Positions 14,213 through 21,580 of a DNA stretch of 30,016 nucleotides are shown here, piece after piece. The notes under the pieces were generated by a model that saw only the letters and a list, made by a program, of their open reading frames with translations, did not search any database and was not told the origin of the DNA. Every line of letters starts with the position of its first letter. The first letter of the stretch is position 1. Source of the DNA: PALSA-1336 sp964592725. GTDB lineage: Bacteria; Patescibacteriota; Doudnabacteria; UBA920. The stretch lies in NCBI GenBank assembly GCA_964592725.1, contig CAZQFQ010000015.1:1-30016 (forward strand). The letters run 5' to 3'. Position numbers and translations under genes: made by a program.

Positions 14213-14232
14213 ACCCTCCCCTTTTGAGGGGA
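14213..14232. repeat. GC-rich hairpin between atpC and cca
   Basis: CCCCTTTTGAGGGG within ACCCTCCCC...GGATG. It resembles the CCCCTCC-type palindromes at 22298-22319 and 23495-23625. It has no T-run on the minus strand, so it is unlikely to be a terminator. Confidence 0.5.
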
Positions 14233-14240
14233 TGACCGGC

Positions 14241-14663
14241 TTAATGCCTTCGGTGCGAGTGTTTGCGCGCGACTTTTAACCTGCTTTGGTTCTTGTTTAA
14301 AATAGAAGCAATGACCGCGTATTCTTCGGCCGACATTTTCTTTTTTTCCATTTCGTGTTTTGCCCGCTCCACAGCTTCTTCCGCCTTTTTTATATCTATT
14401 TCATAATGGTGCTCCGCGGCATCCGCCAAAGCCACAACCCGGCTGTTTGGCCGAACTTCAACAAAGCCGCCTTCAACATGAATAAACTTTTCGTCTTTTC
14501 CACTTTTTGCCGCCAATTCGCCCGCTGTGAGCGTTGCCACCAATGGTATATGGCCGGGCAAAATGGTAATCTGGCCCAAAGTTGTCGGGCACGACAAAGA
14601 ATCCAATTCTTCATTAAGAACGGTGCGTTCGGGAGTTACTAGTTGGAAGTGCAGTTTGTTCAT
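14241..14663 (-). CDS. atpC: F-type ATP synthase subunit epsilon
   Basis: The 140-aa protein begins MNKLHFQLVTPERTVLNEE and contains LPGHIPLVATLTAGEL and FIHVEGGFVEVRPN, the conserved beta-sandwich of epsilon, followed by the two-helix C-terminal domain (KKAEEAVERAKHEME). Epsilon belongs to the central stalk with gamma and can inhibit ATP hydrolysis. It is the last atp gene and is separated from atpD by the GxxExxY element, so transcription from the atp promoter must cross that element. Confidence 0.95.
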   Translation of the reverse strand: MNKLHFQLVTPERTVLNEELDSLSCPTTLGQITILPGHIPLVATLTAGELAAKSGKDEKFIHVEGGFVEVRPNSRVVALADAAEHHYEIDIKKAEEAVERAKHEMEKKKMSAEEYAVIASILNKNQSRLKVARKHSHRRH

Positions 14664-14670
14664 AAAATAC

Positions 14671-15202
14671 TTCTACTAAATACTAAAAGATACTAAAGGT
14701 ACAAAATACTAAACTTGAGGTACTAAATTGACTATTCGTCTGCATACCACGCCTGTCTTGGTAAAGTTAGCCAGTATACCAAGCTTGATATGTTCTGATT
14801 TAATATATTCGCTAAGCTGTTTAATGTTTTTAATTCCAAAATTTTCGTGTTTCTTAATCTCTAATATTATTTTAGACTCGCCCATTATGATAAGAAAATC
14901 CGCGTAGTAAATTCCAATAAATTTTCCCGCGTAATACAGTTTGATTGGATGCTGCTCAGTAAAGTTGATTCCTGCAAGTGCAAGCGCAATTGCGACAGCT
15001 TTTTGATAATGTTTTTCCAATAGCTCGCCGCCCAGATCTTTAAAGACCTTTATAAGAACCCCTACAATTTTGTAATACTCGTCTTTGTAAACAAGATCTT
15101 CCCTCAGCATGATAGTTAATTAATTTTTATTTTTCGTAAATACCAAGCGCTATCTGAGTTTAGTATTTAGTACATTTAGTACCCTTTCGTATTTAGTAGA
15201 AA
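14671..15202. mobile_element. Inverted-repeat element carrying a GxxExxY gene, between atpD and atpC
   Basis: The left end CTACTAAATACTAAAAGAT and the right end (reverse complement CTACTAAATACGAAAGGGT) are terminal inverted repeats of about 45 bp with roughly 85-90% identity. They enclose a single gene, the GxxExxY protein, whose stop codon lies in the left repeat. The element fills nearly all the space between the atpD stop (15207) and the atpC start (14663). The same ends occur in gene-less copies at 848-941 and 23035-23139. This is the arrangement expected of a mobile unit and its miniature derivatives. Confidence 0.7.
14709..15110 (-). CDS. GxxExxY-family protein (PD-(D/E)XK-like fold)
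   Basis: This 133-aa protein has the family features: an N-terminal helix DLVYKDEYYKIVGVLIKVF, the motif region LGGELLEKHYQKA (the family's Glu and Tyr are Glu32 and Tyr35, with the Gly shifted one place to Gly28), and then a core YYADFLI...KIILEIKK (Asp71, Glu84, Lys86) that fits a PD-(D/E)XK nuclease site. The biochemical role of the family is not established. It is flanked by inverted repeats, which suggests it is the mobility or maintenance gene of the element. It is transcribed in the same direction as the atp operon. Confidence 0.85.
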   Translation of the reverse strand: MLREDLVYKDEYYKIVGVLIKVFKDLGGELLEKHYQKAVAIALALAGINFTEQHPIKLYYAGKFIGIYYADFLIIMGESKIILEIKKHENFGIKNIKQLSEYIKSEHIKLGILANFTKTGVVCRRIVNLVPQV

Positions 15203-15206
15203 AGCG

Positions 15207-16625
15207 CTAGCGCTTAACCTGCTCAATCCCGCCCTTCATATAAAATTCCCCTTCAGCTACGGAATCGTATTCACCGTTTAATATCATTTTAAAACCTCTG
15301 ACGGTATCGGATAGCTTTACAAATTCTCCTTTGCGGCCGGTAAAGACTTCGGCTACGGCAAAGGGCTGGGAAAGGAAGCGCTGGATTTTGCGCGCGCGGG
15401 TTACAGTAATTTTATCCTCGTCAGGAAGTTCTTCCATACCTAATATGGCGATAATGTCCTGCAGATCTTTGTAGCGTTGCAAAGTTTTTTGAACGCCGCG
15501 TGCTACATCGTAGTGTTCCTTGCCCACAATGAGCGGATCTAAAATTGTAGATGTTGAATCCAAAGGATCAACCGCAGGATAAATACCGAGTTCCGTAAGC
15601 GCGCGGGAAAGCACGCAGGTGGAATCCAAGTGCGCGAAAGTTGTAGCAGGCGCCGGGTCCGTTAAGTCGTCGGCCGGAACATAAACAGCTTGCACCGATG
15701 TGATAGACCCCTGTTTTGTAGAAGTAATTCTTTCCTGCAGTTCACCCATTTCCGTAGCGAGCGTCGGCTGATAACCGACCGCGGATGGGATGCGCCCGAG
15801 TAGCGCGGATACTTCGCTGCCTGCCTGCGTAAACCGGAAAATGTTATCGATGAACATCAAAACATCCTGGTGTTCTTCATCGCGGAAATATTCGGCCATG
15901 CTCAAACCGGACAATGCCACGCGGGCGCGGGCTCCCGGCGGTTCGTTCATTTGCCCGAACACCATGGCCAATTTTGGCAGGACGTTAGCGTCTTTCATTT
16001 CGTGATAAAGATCGTTTCCTTCACGAGTGCGTTCCCCTACCCCGGCAAAAACAGAAACGCCGCCGTGAGCTTTGGCAATGTTGTTTATCAGCTCTTGGAT
16101 GATAACCGTTTTTCCTACGCCGGCTCCGCCGAACAGTCCAACTTTACCGCCTTTTAATATCGGACAAATTAAATCTATAACTTTAATTCCGGTTTCCAGA
16201 ATTTCGGTTTTGGTGTTCTGGTCCGTGAATTTTGGAGCCGGACGGTGGATTGGGTACCTTTTATCGCTTTTGGGTGTCTCCTGGCCGTCCACAGCCTGCC
16301 CCAAGACGTTAAAAATGCGCCCCAGCGTGTTTTTACCAACCGGTACGCTAATTAGCGCGCCCGTGTCCGTAACCTCTGTTCCGCGCTTTAAACCGTCGGT
16401 GGATGACATGGCCACGGTGCGGACAATGTTGCCGGGAAGTTGTTGCTGAACTTCTAGCGTCAGTTTATGCCGAGGGTTACCCTCGGTCTTGGAATTTGCC
16501 TGGTCCGAGGGTAACCCTCGGTCAGCAATCTCCACCTCCAGCGCATTGTAAATCGCCGGCAAATTCTCGGCAAAATGCACGTCCACTACCGGTCCTATAA
16601 CTTGTGATATTGTTCCTTTGTTCAT
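15207..16625 (-). CDS. atpD: F-type ATP synthase subunit beta
   Basis: The 472-aa catalytic subunit has P-loop GGAGVGKT (166-173), catalytic Glu198 in GVGERTREGNDLY, MNEPPGARARVAL and ALLGRIPSAVGYQPTLATEM. Three copies alternate with alpha and make ATP. A 52-bp palindromic element adds residues 36-52 (RGLPSDQANSKTEGNPR) to the N-terminal beta-barrel, between VEIAD and HKLTLEV, a surface loop in known beta subunits. Removing it would leave normal sequence. It lies between the 105-aa gene and the GxxExxY element. Confidence 0.98.
   Translation of the reverse strand: MNKGTISQVIGPVVDVHFAENLPAIYNALEVEIADRGLPSDQANSKTEGNPRHKLTLEVQQQLPGNIVRTVAMSSTDGLKRGTEVTDTGALISVPVGKNTLGRIFNVLGQAVDGQETPKSDKRYPIHRPAPKFTDQNTKTEILETGIKVIDLICPILKGGKVGLFGGAGVGKTVIIQELINNIAKAHGGVSVFAGVGERTREGNDLYHEMKDANVLPKLAMVFGQMNEPPGARARVALSGLSMAEYFRDEEHQDVLMFIDNIFRFTQAGSEVSALLGRIPSAVGYQPTLATEMGELQERITSTKQGSITSVQAVYVPADDLTDPAPATTFAHLDSTCVLSRALTELGIYPAVDPLDSTSTILDPLIVGKEHYDVARGVQKTLQRYKDLQDIIAILGMEELPDEDKITVTRARKIQRFLSQPFAVAEVFTGRKGEFVKLSDTVRGFKMILNGEYDSVAEGEFYMKGGIEQVKR
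16470..16521. repeat. GNPR-type double palindrome, long form, in atpD
   Basis: Two 17-bp self-palindromes (16470-16486 and 16505-16521) around an 18-bp spacer TCTTGGAATTTGCCTGGT. It is identical over the whole 52 bp to the copy in atpA and is read in frame as RGLPSDQANSKTEGNPR. Confidence 0.97.
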
Positions 16626-16665
16626 AAGATAATTGAAAGATTAAATGATCTAATTATTTAAAAAG

Positions 16666-16983
16666 TTATTCTACTTGTAAGTCATCGCCGGTTTGTTCTT
16701 TATAGCTAATCCATTCCTTAAATTCTCTGTCAACAGTATCATATTTACAGTCATCAGGGACAGGCTTACCCTCGTTAACGCAATACATAGCATACCCTGC
16801 TCTAGCCATAAGAAAATCCTTTGTATCTAAATCTTTTGCCGGAAGTTTATCGGGGTCGCCTTCATAACGGGGGGCAAAATGTGCCTCAAAATAGGATTGA
16901 ATCGAAGTGTACAAATCAAAATATTTGATATACAACTTCGTTGGTTCATCTTCCGGATAAATTAAATCCGCTTCACTATTCAT
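16666..16983 (-). CDS. Small acidic protein between atpG and atpD, unknown
   Basis: The 105-aa protein is acidic and soluble, with aromatic-rich helices (KLYIKYFDLYTSIQSYFEAH) and no recognised motif. It sits 2 bp after atpG and 40 bp before atpD, on the same strand, so it is part of the operon transcript. One of three small unknown genes placed between ATP synthase subunits here. It might be an accessory or assembly factor particular to this lineage, or a passenger; sequence does not decide. Confidence 0.75.
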   Translation of the reverse strand: MNSEADLIYPEDEPTKLYIKYFDLYTSIQSYFEAHFAPRYEGDPDKLPAKDLDTKDFLMARAGYAMYCVNEGKPVPDDCKYDTVDREFKEWISYKEQTGDDLQVE

Positions 16984-16985
16984 AT

Positions 16986-17927
16986 TTACTCCAAAGCGAT
17001 CTTGCCCGCGGTTATTTCCGCCAGCTCGGTCGTTATTTTATTCTGCCTCAATTTGTTGAAAGTCAAAGTTAGGTCGGTGATTAAATCCCCGGCGGCTTCG
17101 GTGGCGTTTTTCATCATCACCATACGGGCGGACTGTTCGGAGGCTTCGGATTCCAGGATTGTCTGGTAAATTTGGGATTCAATAATTCGGGGCAGTAAAT
17201 GTTCCAGGACTTCTTTGGAATTTGGTTCAAAGAGGTATTCGGTTGTTTGAGCCGAGGGTAACCCTCGGTCTTGGAAATTGCCCGGTCCGAGGGTTACCCT
17301 CGGGCTTTCGCCTGCGGATGCTTGTATAAACGGTAACAATTGTTTTACCGTCGGCTTCTGGGCCAGCGTGGAAACAAAATGGTTATAAAAAATTAAAACT
17401 TTTTGGTATTTTCCGGAGCTATACAAAGTGGAAATAAATTGGGCTATGGGTAAAATGTCCGCCGTGGTGATAACGCGGTCATATTTTACGAAATCCGCCA
17501 AAACTTCTTTATGGCTTTTGACCATTACATCCCGCCCTTTACGGCCATAGGTAATAAAATCAGTTTCAAGCCGAGGGTTACCCTCGGTCCCCGAGGGTAA
17601 CCCTCGGACTTCAGTTTCTATAGTTTTTTGTACCAAATTTAGCAAATTCGAATTTAAACTTCCGACCATTCCACGGTTTGTAGACAGTACCAGCACCGCG
17701 GCCTTTTCGGCTTTTGGATAGGTTTTAAGCAAGCCAGCCGCAATTTGCTCGGACGAAGATAAATTTAAAACCAGCTCCCACGCCAGCGTGGAATAATTCC
17801 GGCTCCGCAATGTCGCGTCCTGGCTCTTGCGCATCTTGGCGGCGCTCACCATTTGCATAGCCCGCGTCACCTTCCTGGTGCCGCCGATGGATTTTATACG
17901 AGTTTTTAGTTCTTTAATTCCGGGCAT
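16986..17927 (-). CDS. atpG: F-type ATP synthase subunit gamma
   Basis: The 313-aa central-stalk subunit starts MPGIKELKTRIKSIGGTRKV with TRAMQMVSAAKMRK and ends with the matching helix ARMVMMKNATEAAGDLITDL...NKLRQNKITTELAEI. The two helices form the rotating coiled-coil. Two palindromic elements are inserted in the middle Rossmann-like domain: residues 108-119 (RGLPSGTEGNPR) and 208-225 (SPRVTLGPGNFQDRGLPS). Together they account for much of the excess over the usual 285-295 aa. Start and end motifs are intact. Confidence 0.97.
   Translation of the reverse strand: MPGIKELKTRIKSIGGTRKVTRAMQMVSAAKMRKSQDATLRSRNYSTLAWELVLNLSSSEQIAAGLLKTYPKAEKAAVLVLSTNRGMVGSLNSNLLNLVQKTIETEVRGLPSGTEGNPRLETDFITYGRKGRDVMVKSHKEVLADFVKYDRVITTADILPIAQFISTLYSSGKYQKVLIFYNHFVSTLAQKPTVKQLLPFIQASAGESPRVTLGPGNFQDRGLPSAQTTEYLFEPNSKEVLEHLLPRIIESQIYQTILESEASEQSARMVMMKNATEAAGDLITDLTLTFNKLRQNKITTELAEITAGKIALE
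17252..17303. repeat. GNPR-type double palindrome, long form, in atpG (first)
   Basis: Self-palindromes at 17252-17268 and 17287-17303 with spacer TCTTGGAAATTGCCCGGT. The middle bases of the two palindromes are swapped relative to the atpA/atpD copies. In the usual frame that would give a TAA stop, but here the gene reads the first half in another frame (SPRVTLG), so no stop arises. Confidence 0.95.
17571..17607. repeat. GNPR-type double palindrome, short form, in atpG (second)
   Basis: Self-palindromes at 17571-17587 and 17591-17607 with the 3-bp spacer TCC, read as RGLPSGTEGNPR. It has the same architecture as the helicase copy at 3726-3762. Confidence 0.95.
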
Positions 17928-17944
17928 AATTTAAATTAATAAAA

Positions 17945-18187
17945 TTATTCTCCACTTTTTTCTTTTGGCTGGGGTTTCGGAGGTATAACCTTTCGAATTG
18001 GAGCTTCAATGCGATTTCGTATATATTCTATAATTTTACTCTCATCGAAAGAAGGTATTCCGGCTCTGGCCTCATCTTCCATTTTATTTCTATGGCGAAG
18101 TTCGGCCTCTATTTTGTTATTGGCGTTATACCTGGCATTCTTATCAAGTGGCCACTCTTCAATAATGTTTTCCTTTTCTTTTGACAT
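17945..18187 (-). CDS. Small charged protein between atpA and atpG, unknown
   Basis: The 80-aa hydrophilic protein (MSKEKENIIEEWPLDKNARY...) has a helical Arg/Glu-rich middle (KIEAELRHRNKMEDEARAG) and a Pro/Lys tail. It starts 8 bp after the atpA stop and ends 17 bp before atpG, so it is co-transcribed. No known family or motif is visible. Confidence 0.7.
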   Translation of the reverse strand: MSKEKENIIEEWPLDKNARYNANNKIEAELRHRNKMEDEARAGIPSFDESKIIEYIRNRIEAPIRKVIPPKPQPKEKSGE

Positions 18188-18195
18188 ATTTTTGA

Positions 18196-19758
18196 TTATT
18201 TTACCGTTTGCACAAACTGTTCAATCGCGGTTTTTAGTTTTGCTTCCGTAGAATCGGATAATTCTTTGGTCATGGCGATTTCGGATAAAACATCTTTGGC
18301 TTGCGTTGCCATATACTGGTGGAAACGGCTTTCGGTTTCGGCTATTTTTTCAACGGGGATGGAGTTAAAGTAGCCGTTGTTGACCGCGTATAGTACCGTA
18401 ACTTCTTTTTCCAAAGAAAATGGGGTGTATTGCGGTTGTTTAAGGACTTCCGTCATCCGGCGGCCAAGGTCAAGGGCGTGCTGGGTTTCGGGGTCAAGGT
18501 CGGAGCCGAACTGGGCGAAGGCTTCCAGTTCGCGGAACTGCGCCAATTGCAGTTTTAATTTTCCGGCAACTTTCTTCATCGCTTTGGTTTGCGCCGATGA
18601 ACCTACGCGCGAAACGGAAATGCCGACGTTTAAAGCCGGGCGGATACCTTTGTAGAACAAGTCGGTTTCCAAAAATATTTGTCCGTCTGTAATGGAAATC
18701 ACGTTGGTCGGAATATATGCGGTCACATCACCCGCTTGCGTTTCTACAATCGGTAAAGCTGTAAGCGAACCCCCGCCAAAATCCGGATTTAGTTTTGCCG
18801 CGCGCTCCAATAAGCGGCTGTGCAGATAAAATACATCCCCGGGATAAGCCTCTCGTCCCGGCGGGCGGCGGAGCAGCAAAGAAATTTCACGATAAGCTAC
18901 GGCCTGTTTTGACAAATCATCATAAACCACCAAAACGTCCTTGCCCTGGTCCATAAAATATTCACCCATGGCGCAACCTGAGTATGGCGCAATATAAGAC
19001 AAAGCGGCCGGCTCGCTGGCAGAGGCGCAGACGACGATTGTATATTCCATTGCCCCGTTTTCTTCCAAAGTTTTTACGATTTTGGCAACCTTGCCTTCTT
19101 TTTGGCCAATAGCAACGTAAACGCAAATCATATTTTGGCCCTTTTGGTTGATGATGGTGTCTATGGCGATGGCCGTTTTTCCGGTTTGGCGGTCGCCGAT
19201 TATAAGTTCGCGCTGGCCGCGGCCGATTGGAATAAGCGCGTCTATTGCTTTAACTCCGGTCTGCACCGGCTGTTTAACGCCTTGTCGGGTGATAACGCCG
19301 GGAGCGATTTTTTCAACGGGATAAAATTTGTCGGTTTTCACCGGCCCCTTGCCGTCAATTGGCTCACCAAGCGCGTTTACGGTACGTCCGATTACAGCTT
19401 CGCCAACCGGAACTGATAAAATCTTGCCTGTTAATCGGACAGTATCGCCGGCTTTAATGTGGGTATAGTCTCCTAAAATAACGGAGCCGATAACGGATTC
19501 TTCCAGGTTCAATGCCACGCCGAATACTGACCGAGGTGACCGAGGGTTACCCTCGGTCTTGGAATTTGCCTGGTCCGAGGGTAACCCTCGGCTAATATTA
19601 AATTCCAACATTTCCATACTGGCGCATTCTTTTAACCCGCTCACCCTTGCCACCCCATCCCCCACTTCCAAAACCGTTCCGACTTTTTCTACCTTAACGT
19701 CCGTCTGGAACGCGGCAATTTTATTTTTTAGTTGCTCTACAATGTTAGTGTTAGGCAT
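18196..19758 (-). CDS. atpA: F-type ATP synthase subunit alpha
   Basis: The 520-aa non-catalytic subunit has P-loop GDRQTGKT (188-195), PYSGCAMGEYFMDQGKDVLVVYDDLSKQAVAYR, LLLRRPPGREAYPGDVFYLHSRLLERAAK and the alpha C-terminal domain. A 52-bp palindromic element adds about residues 57-73 (RGLPSDQANSKTEGNPR) to the N-terminal barrel between LEFNIS and SPRSVFGVALNLEE, at nearly the same structural place as in atpD. The gene starts 6 bp after atpH. Confidence 0.98.
   Translation of the reverse strand: MPNTNIVEQLKNKIAAFQTDVKVEKVGTVLEVGDGVARVSGLKECASMEMLEFNISRGLPSDQANSKTEGNPRSPRSVFGVALNLEESVIGSVILGDYTHIKAGDTVRLTGKILSVPVGEAVIGRTVNALGEPIDGKGPVKTDKFYPVEKIAPGVITRQGVKQPVQTGVKAIDALIPIGRGQRELIIGDRQTGKTAIAIDTIINQKGQNMICVYVAIGQKEGKVAKIVKTLEENGAMEYTIVVCASASEPAALSYIAPYSGCAMGEYFMDQGKDVLVVYDDLSKQAVAYREISLLLRRPPGREAYPGDVFYLHSRLLERAAKLNPDFGGGSLTALPIVETQAGDVTAYIPTNVISITDGQIFLETDLFYKGIRPALNVGISVSRVGSSAQTKAMKKVAGKLKLQLAQFRELEAFAQFGSDLDPETQHALDLGRRMTEVLKQPQYTPFSLEKEVTVLYAVNNGYFNSIPVEKIAETESRFHQYMATQAKDVLSEIAMTKELSDSTEAKLKTAIEQFVQTVK
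19540..19591. repeat. GNPR-type double palindrome, long form, in atpA
   Basis: Self-palindromes at 19540-19556 and 19575-19591 with spacer TCTTGGAATTTGCCTGGT. It is identical to the atpD copy, which implies recent spread or gene conversion. It is in frame. Confidence 0.97.
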
Positions 19759-19764
19759 GGTTAT

Positions 19765-20187
19765 TTAGGATTTTAATGCTTGATTTAAATTATTTAGCTG
19801 ATTTTTTACGCCGGCATCTATTAAAGTGTCGTCCACCCTTACTACCACTCCGCCGATTATGGATTCGTCTACGCGGGTTTTAATTTCCGTCGTAGGGGAC
19901 GGTTTCAAACCGTCCCCTACATGGGAACGGACGACCGCGTTTAATTCGTCAAGTATAACTCGATTCATTTCCGCCTCGCGCGCGATTGTTATTTCAACCT
20001 CTTTTATTCCCTGCGATTCCAATTTGAGCTTGCGAAATTCGGCTTCGATTTCCTCGTACTTTCCCAAATCCCCGTTTTGCGCCAAAACCTTAACAAAATT
20101 ATCCAGGACTTTGTCGTGGTCGTGCGGGGCGGTTTCCGATATCGCATCGTATAAAGCTTCTGCGTATTGTTGGGAAGTTAATTTCAT
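19765..20187 (-). CDS. atpH: F-type ATP synthase subunit delta
   Basis: The 140-aa peripheral-stalk subunit is shorter than the usual 175-180 aa but keeps MKLTSQQYAEALYDAI and the C-terminal signature TRVDESIIGGVVVRVDDTLIDAGVKNQLNNL. A 29-bp palindrome at 19892-19920 encodes residues 90-99 (VGDGLKPSPT) between the helical and C-terminal parts. It lies between the 84-aa gene and atpA. Confidence 0.93.
   Translation of the reverse strand: MKLTSQQYAEALYDAISETAPHDHDKVLDNFVKVLAQNGDLGKYEEIEAEFRKLKLESQGIKEVEITIAREAEMNRVILDELNAVVRSHVGDGLKPSPTTEIKTRVDESIIGGVVVRVDDTLIDAGVKNQLNNLNQALKS
19892..19920. repeat. 29-bp perfect palindrome inside atpH
   Basis: GTAGGGGACGGTTT, one C, then the exact reverse complement. 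Read in frame as VGDGLKPSPT. Same family as 3215-3242. Confidence 0.92.
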
Positions 20188-20193
20188 GTAATT

Positions 20194-20448
20194 TTAAATT
20201 TTTAAATTCAGCAGATCCCGGCACTGTGGAATATATTCAGGGTGCCGTTTTTCAAATAGGGTTACAAGTTCCAAAGACCTGGGAGTGTTGCCGTATTTTG
20301 CCACATAATCCTGGAGTTCCAAAAAAGCTGATTGGTAATGCGCCTCGGAATAAGCATTTATGGCCGCGGCAACTTTCTCGAAATTGGCCTGTTCTTCAAG
20401 GTAGCTCTCTTTTGGAAAGCGATTTGTTTTATGTGAGAAGTTAAACAT
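20194..20448 (-). CDS. Small helical protein between atpF and atpH, unknown
   Basis: The 84-aa protein appears all-helical (NFEKVAAAINAYSEAHYQSA, then FLELQDYVAKYGNTPRSLEL), perhaps a helical pair of TPR-like type. It lies 20 bp after atpF and 6 bp before atpH, on the same strand. No family is recognised. A link to peripheral-stalk assembly is possible only by position. Confidence 0.72.
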   Translation of the reverse strand: MFNFSHKTNRFPKESYLEEQANFEKVAAAINAYSEAHYQSAFLELQDYVAKYGNTPRSLELVTLFEKRHPEYIPQCRDLLNLKI

Positions 20449-20468
20449 ATTTTTGCCGAAAAATGACT

Positions 20469-21029
20469 TTAATTTTTAATATTTTGCAGAGATTCTTTAA
20501 TGAGCAGCTGGTCGGCGTGCGTGTCTAATTTTTTCCTCAATATCTTTTCCGCCGCGTTGGTGACCAAGTCCGCCAGCTCTGTTTTGGCTTCCATTATGGA
20601 GCGGTTTTTTTCCGATTCAATCTGGGACTTGGCCTGGTCAACTAATTTTTGCTGTTCGGATTTTGCCGAGAGTAAAATCTGATTTTTTGTGTTCACGGCT
20701 TCGGTTTGAGCGCCTGTAATTATAGACGAGGCTTCCTGCCTGGCTTTATTCATTTCGGTTTGGCGCCAGGTTTCAAATTCCTTTTTTTCTTTTTCTATCC
20801 TTTCGGCGTCGGTCAGGGATTTTTGGATGCGCTCGGTGCGGTCTTGCATGGCTTTAGTAACGCCCGGCAGTATCCATTTCCAAAAAATAAGCAGTAAGAT
20901 ACCGAAGTTAATCAATTGCGCGATAAAAAACTTTACATTCAAACCCAAAACCGCGATGCCGCCGGAGCTTGCGGTTGCGGCTTCCTGGGCGTGAGCGATC
21001 TGTATCACAAAAGGGTTTATATCAATCAT
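20469..21029 (-). CDS. atpF: F-type ATP synthase subunit b
   Basis: The 186-aa protein has one membrane helix (about 32-52, FFIAQLINFGILLLIFWKWI) and then a long charged coiled-coil (KAMQDRTERIQKSLTDAERI onward), the peripheral stalk that holds alpha/beta against rotation. The N-terminus MIDINPFVIQIAHAQEA before the helix is longer than in E. coli. It follows atpE after an 80-bp palindromic repeat. Only one b gene is present, so a b2 homodimer is expected. Confidence 0.95.
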   Translation of the reverse strand: MIDINPFVIQIAHAQEAATASSGGIAVLGLNVKFFIAQLINFGILLLIFWKWILPGVTKAMQDRTERIQKSLTDAERIEKEKKEFETWRQTEMNKARQEASSIITGAQTEAVNTKNQILLSAKSEQQKLVDQAKSQIESEKNRSIMEAKTELADLVTNAAEKILRKKLDTHADQLLIKESLQNIKN

Positions 21030-21038
21030 TATTTTGTT

Positions 21039-21118
21039 GGCGTCATCCTAAGCGGAGCGAAAGATCTCTTATTTTGAGATTCTTCGGCCTCGGATGCACT
21101 CGGCTTCATGATGACGCC
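21039..21118. repeat. 80-bp inverted repeat between atpE and atpF
   Basis: The ends are GGCGTCATC / GATGACGCC, with inner matches AGATCTC / GAGATTCTT. It contains CGTCATCCTAAGCGGAGCGA, the type of intergenic repeat seen in many bacterial genomes. It lies in the 149-bp gap before atpF. Confidence 0.8.
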
Positions 21119-21178
21119 GAAGTGAGCATATTAAGTTTCAAATCTGATCCGACGAAAAACATCAGACCAGTTTAAAAC

Positions 21179-21397
21179 CTACAAAGTAAACGTAACCACT
21201 AGCGCGTAAATCGCGATGGCTTCGGCAAACGCCATCCCGAGTAACAGCGGCACAAAAATTTTGTCCGTGCTTTCGGGATTCCTGCCGATAGACTCCATGG
21301 CTTTTCCGGCAATCCTGCCGATAGCCAGAGCCGGAGCAAACCCGCCGACCGCGATAGCCAAAGCTTTGGCTAACACCGTCATTGTTTGGGTATCCAT
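21179..21397 (-). CDS. atpE: F-type ATP synthase subunit c
   Basis: The 72-aa hairpin of two membrane helices has the polar loop GKAMESIGRNPE and the ion-binding Glu59 in AFAEAIAIYALV. The residues after Glu59 are Ala-Ile rather than Ser/Thr, and no Gln is present at the helix-1 position used by sodium-type rings, so a proton ring is the better inference. Several copies form the rotor ring. It is flanked on both sides by palindromic repeats, which may adjust its expression relative to neighbours. Confidence 0.96.
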   Translation of the reverse strand: MDTQTMTVLAKALAIAVGGFAPALAIGRIAGKAMESIGRNPESTDKIFVPLLLGMAFAEAIAIYALVVTFTL

Positions 21398-21479
21398 AAT
21401 TTATTACCTTTCTTCCCACATTCGGTCGACAATTTATATTATTGTTTAATGTCGCCTTGTGAGAAAAGTTAATAGTTTT

Positions 21480-21566
21480 AAGGTATAGCGGCCGGTACGG
21501 TAATAAGTTTTTGGTTTTTATTAACCTACAACTTACTACCTATAACCAGACCGGCCGCTATGCCTT
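21480..21566. repeat. Long hairpin element between atpB and atpE
   Basis: The arms AAGGTATAGCGGCCGGT and ACCGGCCGCTATGCCTT match at 16 of 17 positions, and the inner sequence continues as an imperfect inverted repeat (GGTAATAAGTT / AACTTACTACC). It lies just after the atpB stop. In RNA it would form a strong hairpin, possibly a partial terminator or stabiliser before atpE. Confidence 0.85.
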
Positions 21567-21580
21567 ATAACCATTTACTA

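Noticed and set aside
3726..19591. CRISPR array formed by the repeated palindromes
   Set aside because: Copies are kilobases apart, inside genes, without spacer arrays or cas genes.
16470..19591. Translational bypass (ribosome hopping) over the palindromes
   Set aside because: All ten inserts keep the reading frame open and in phase, which is not needed if they were skipped; translation into peptide is the simpler view.
21162..21419. 85-aa ORF overlapping atpE
   Set aside because: It is a frame-shifted shadow of the 72-aa subunit c gene, which carries the ion-binding Glu and loop motif.
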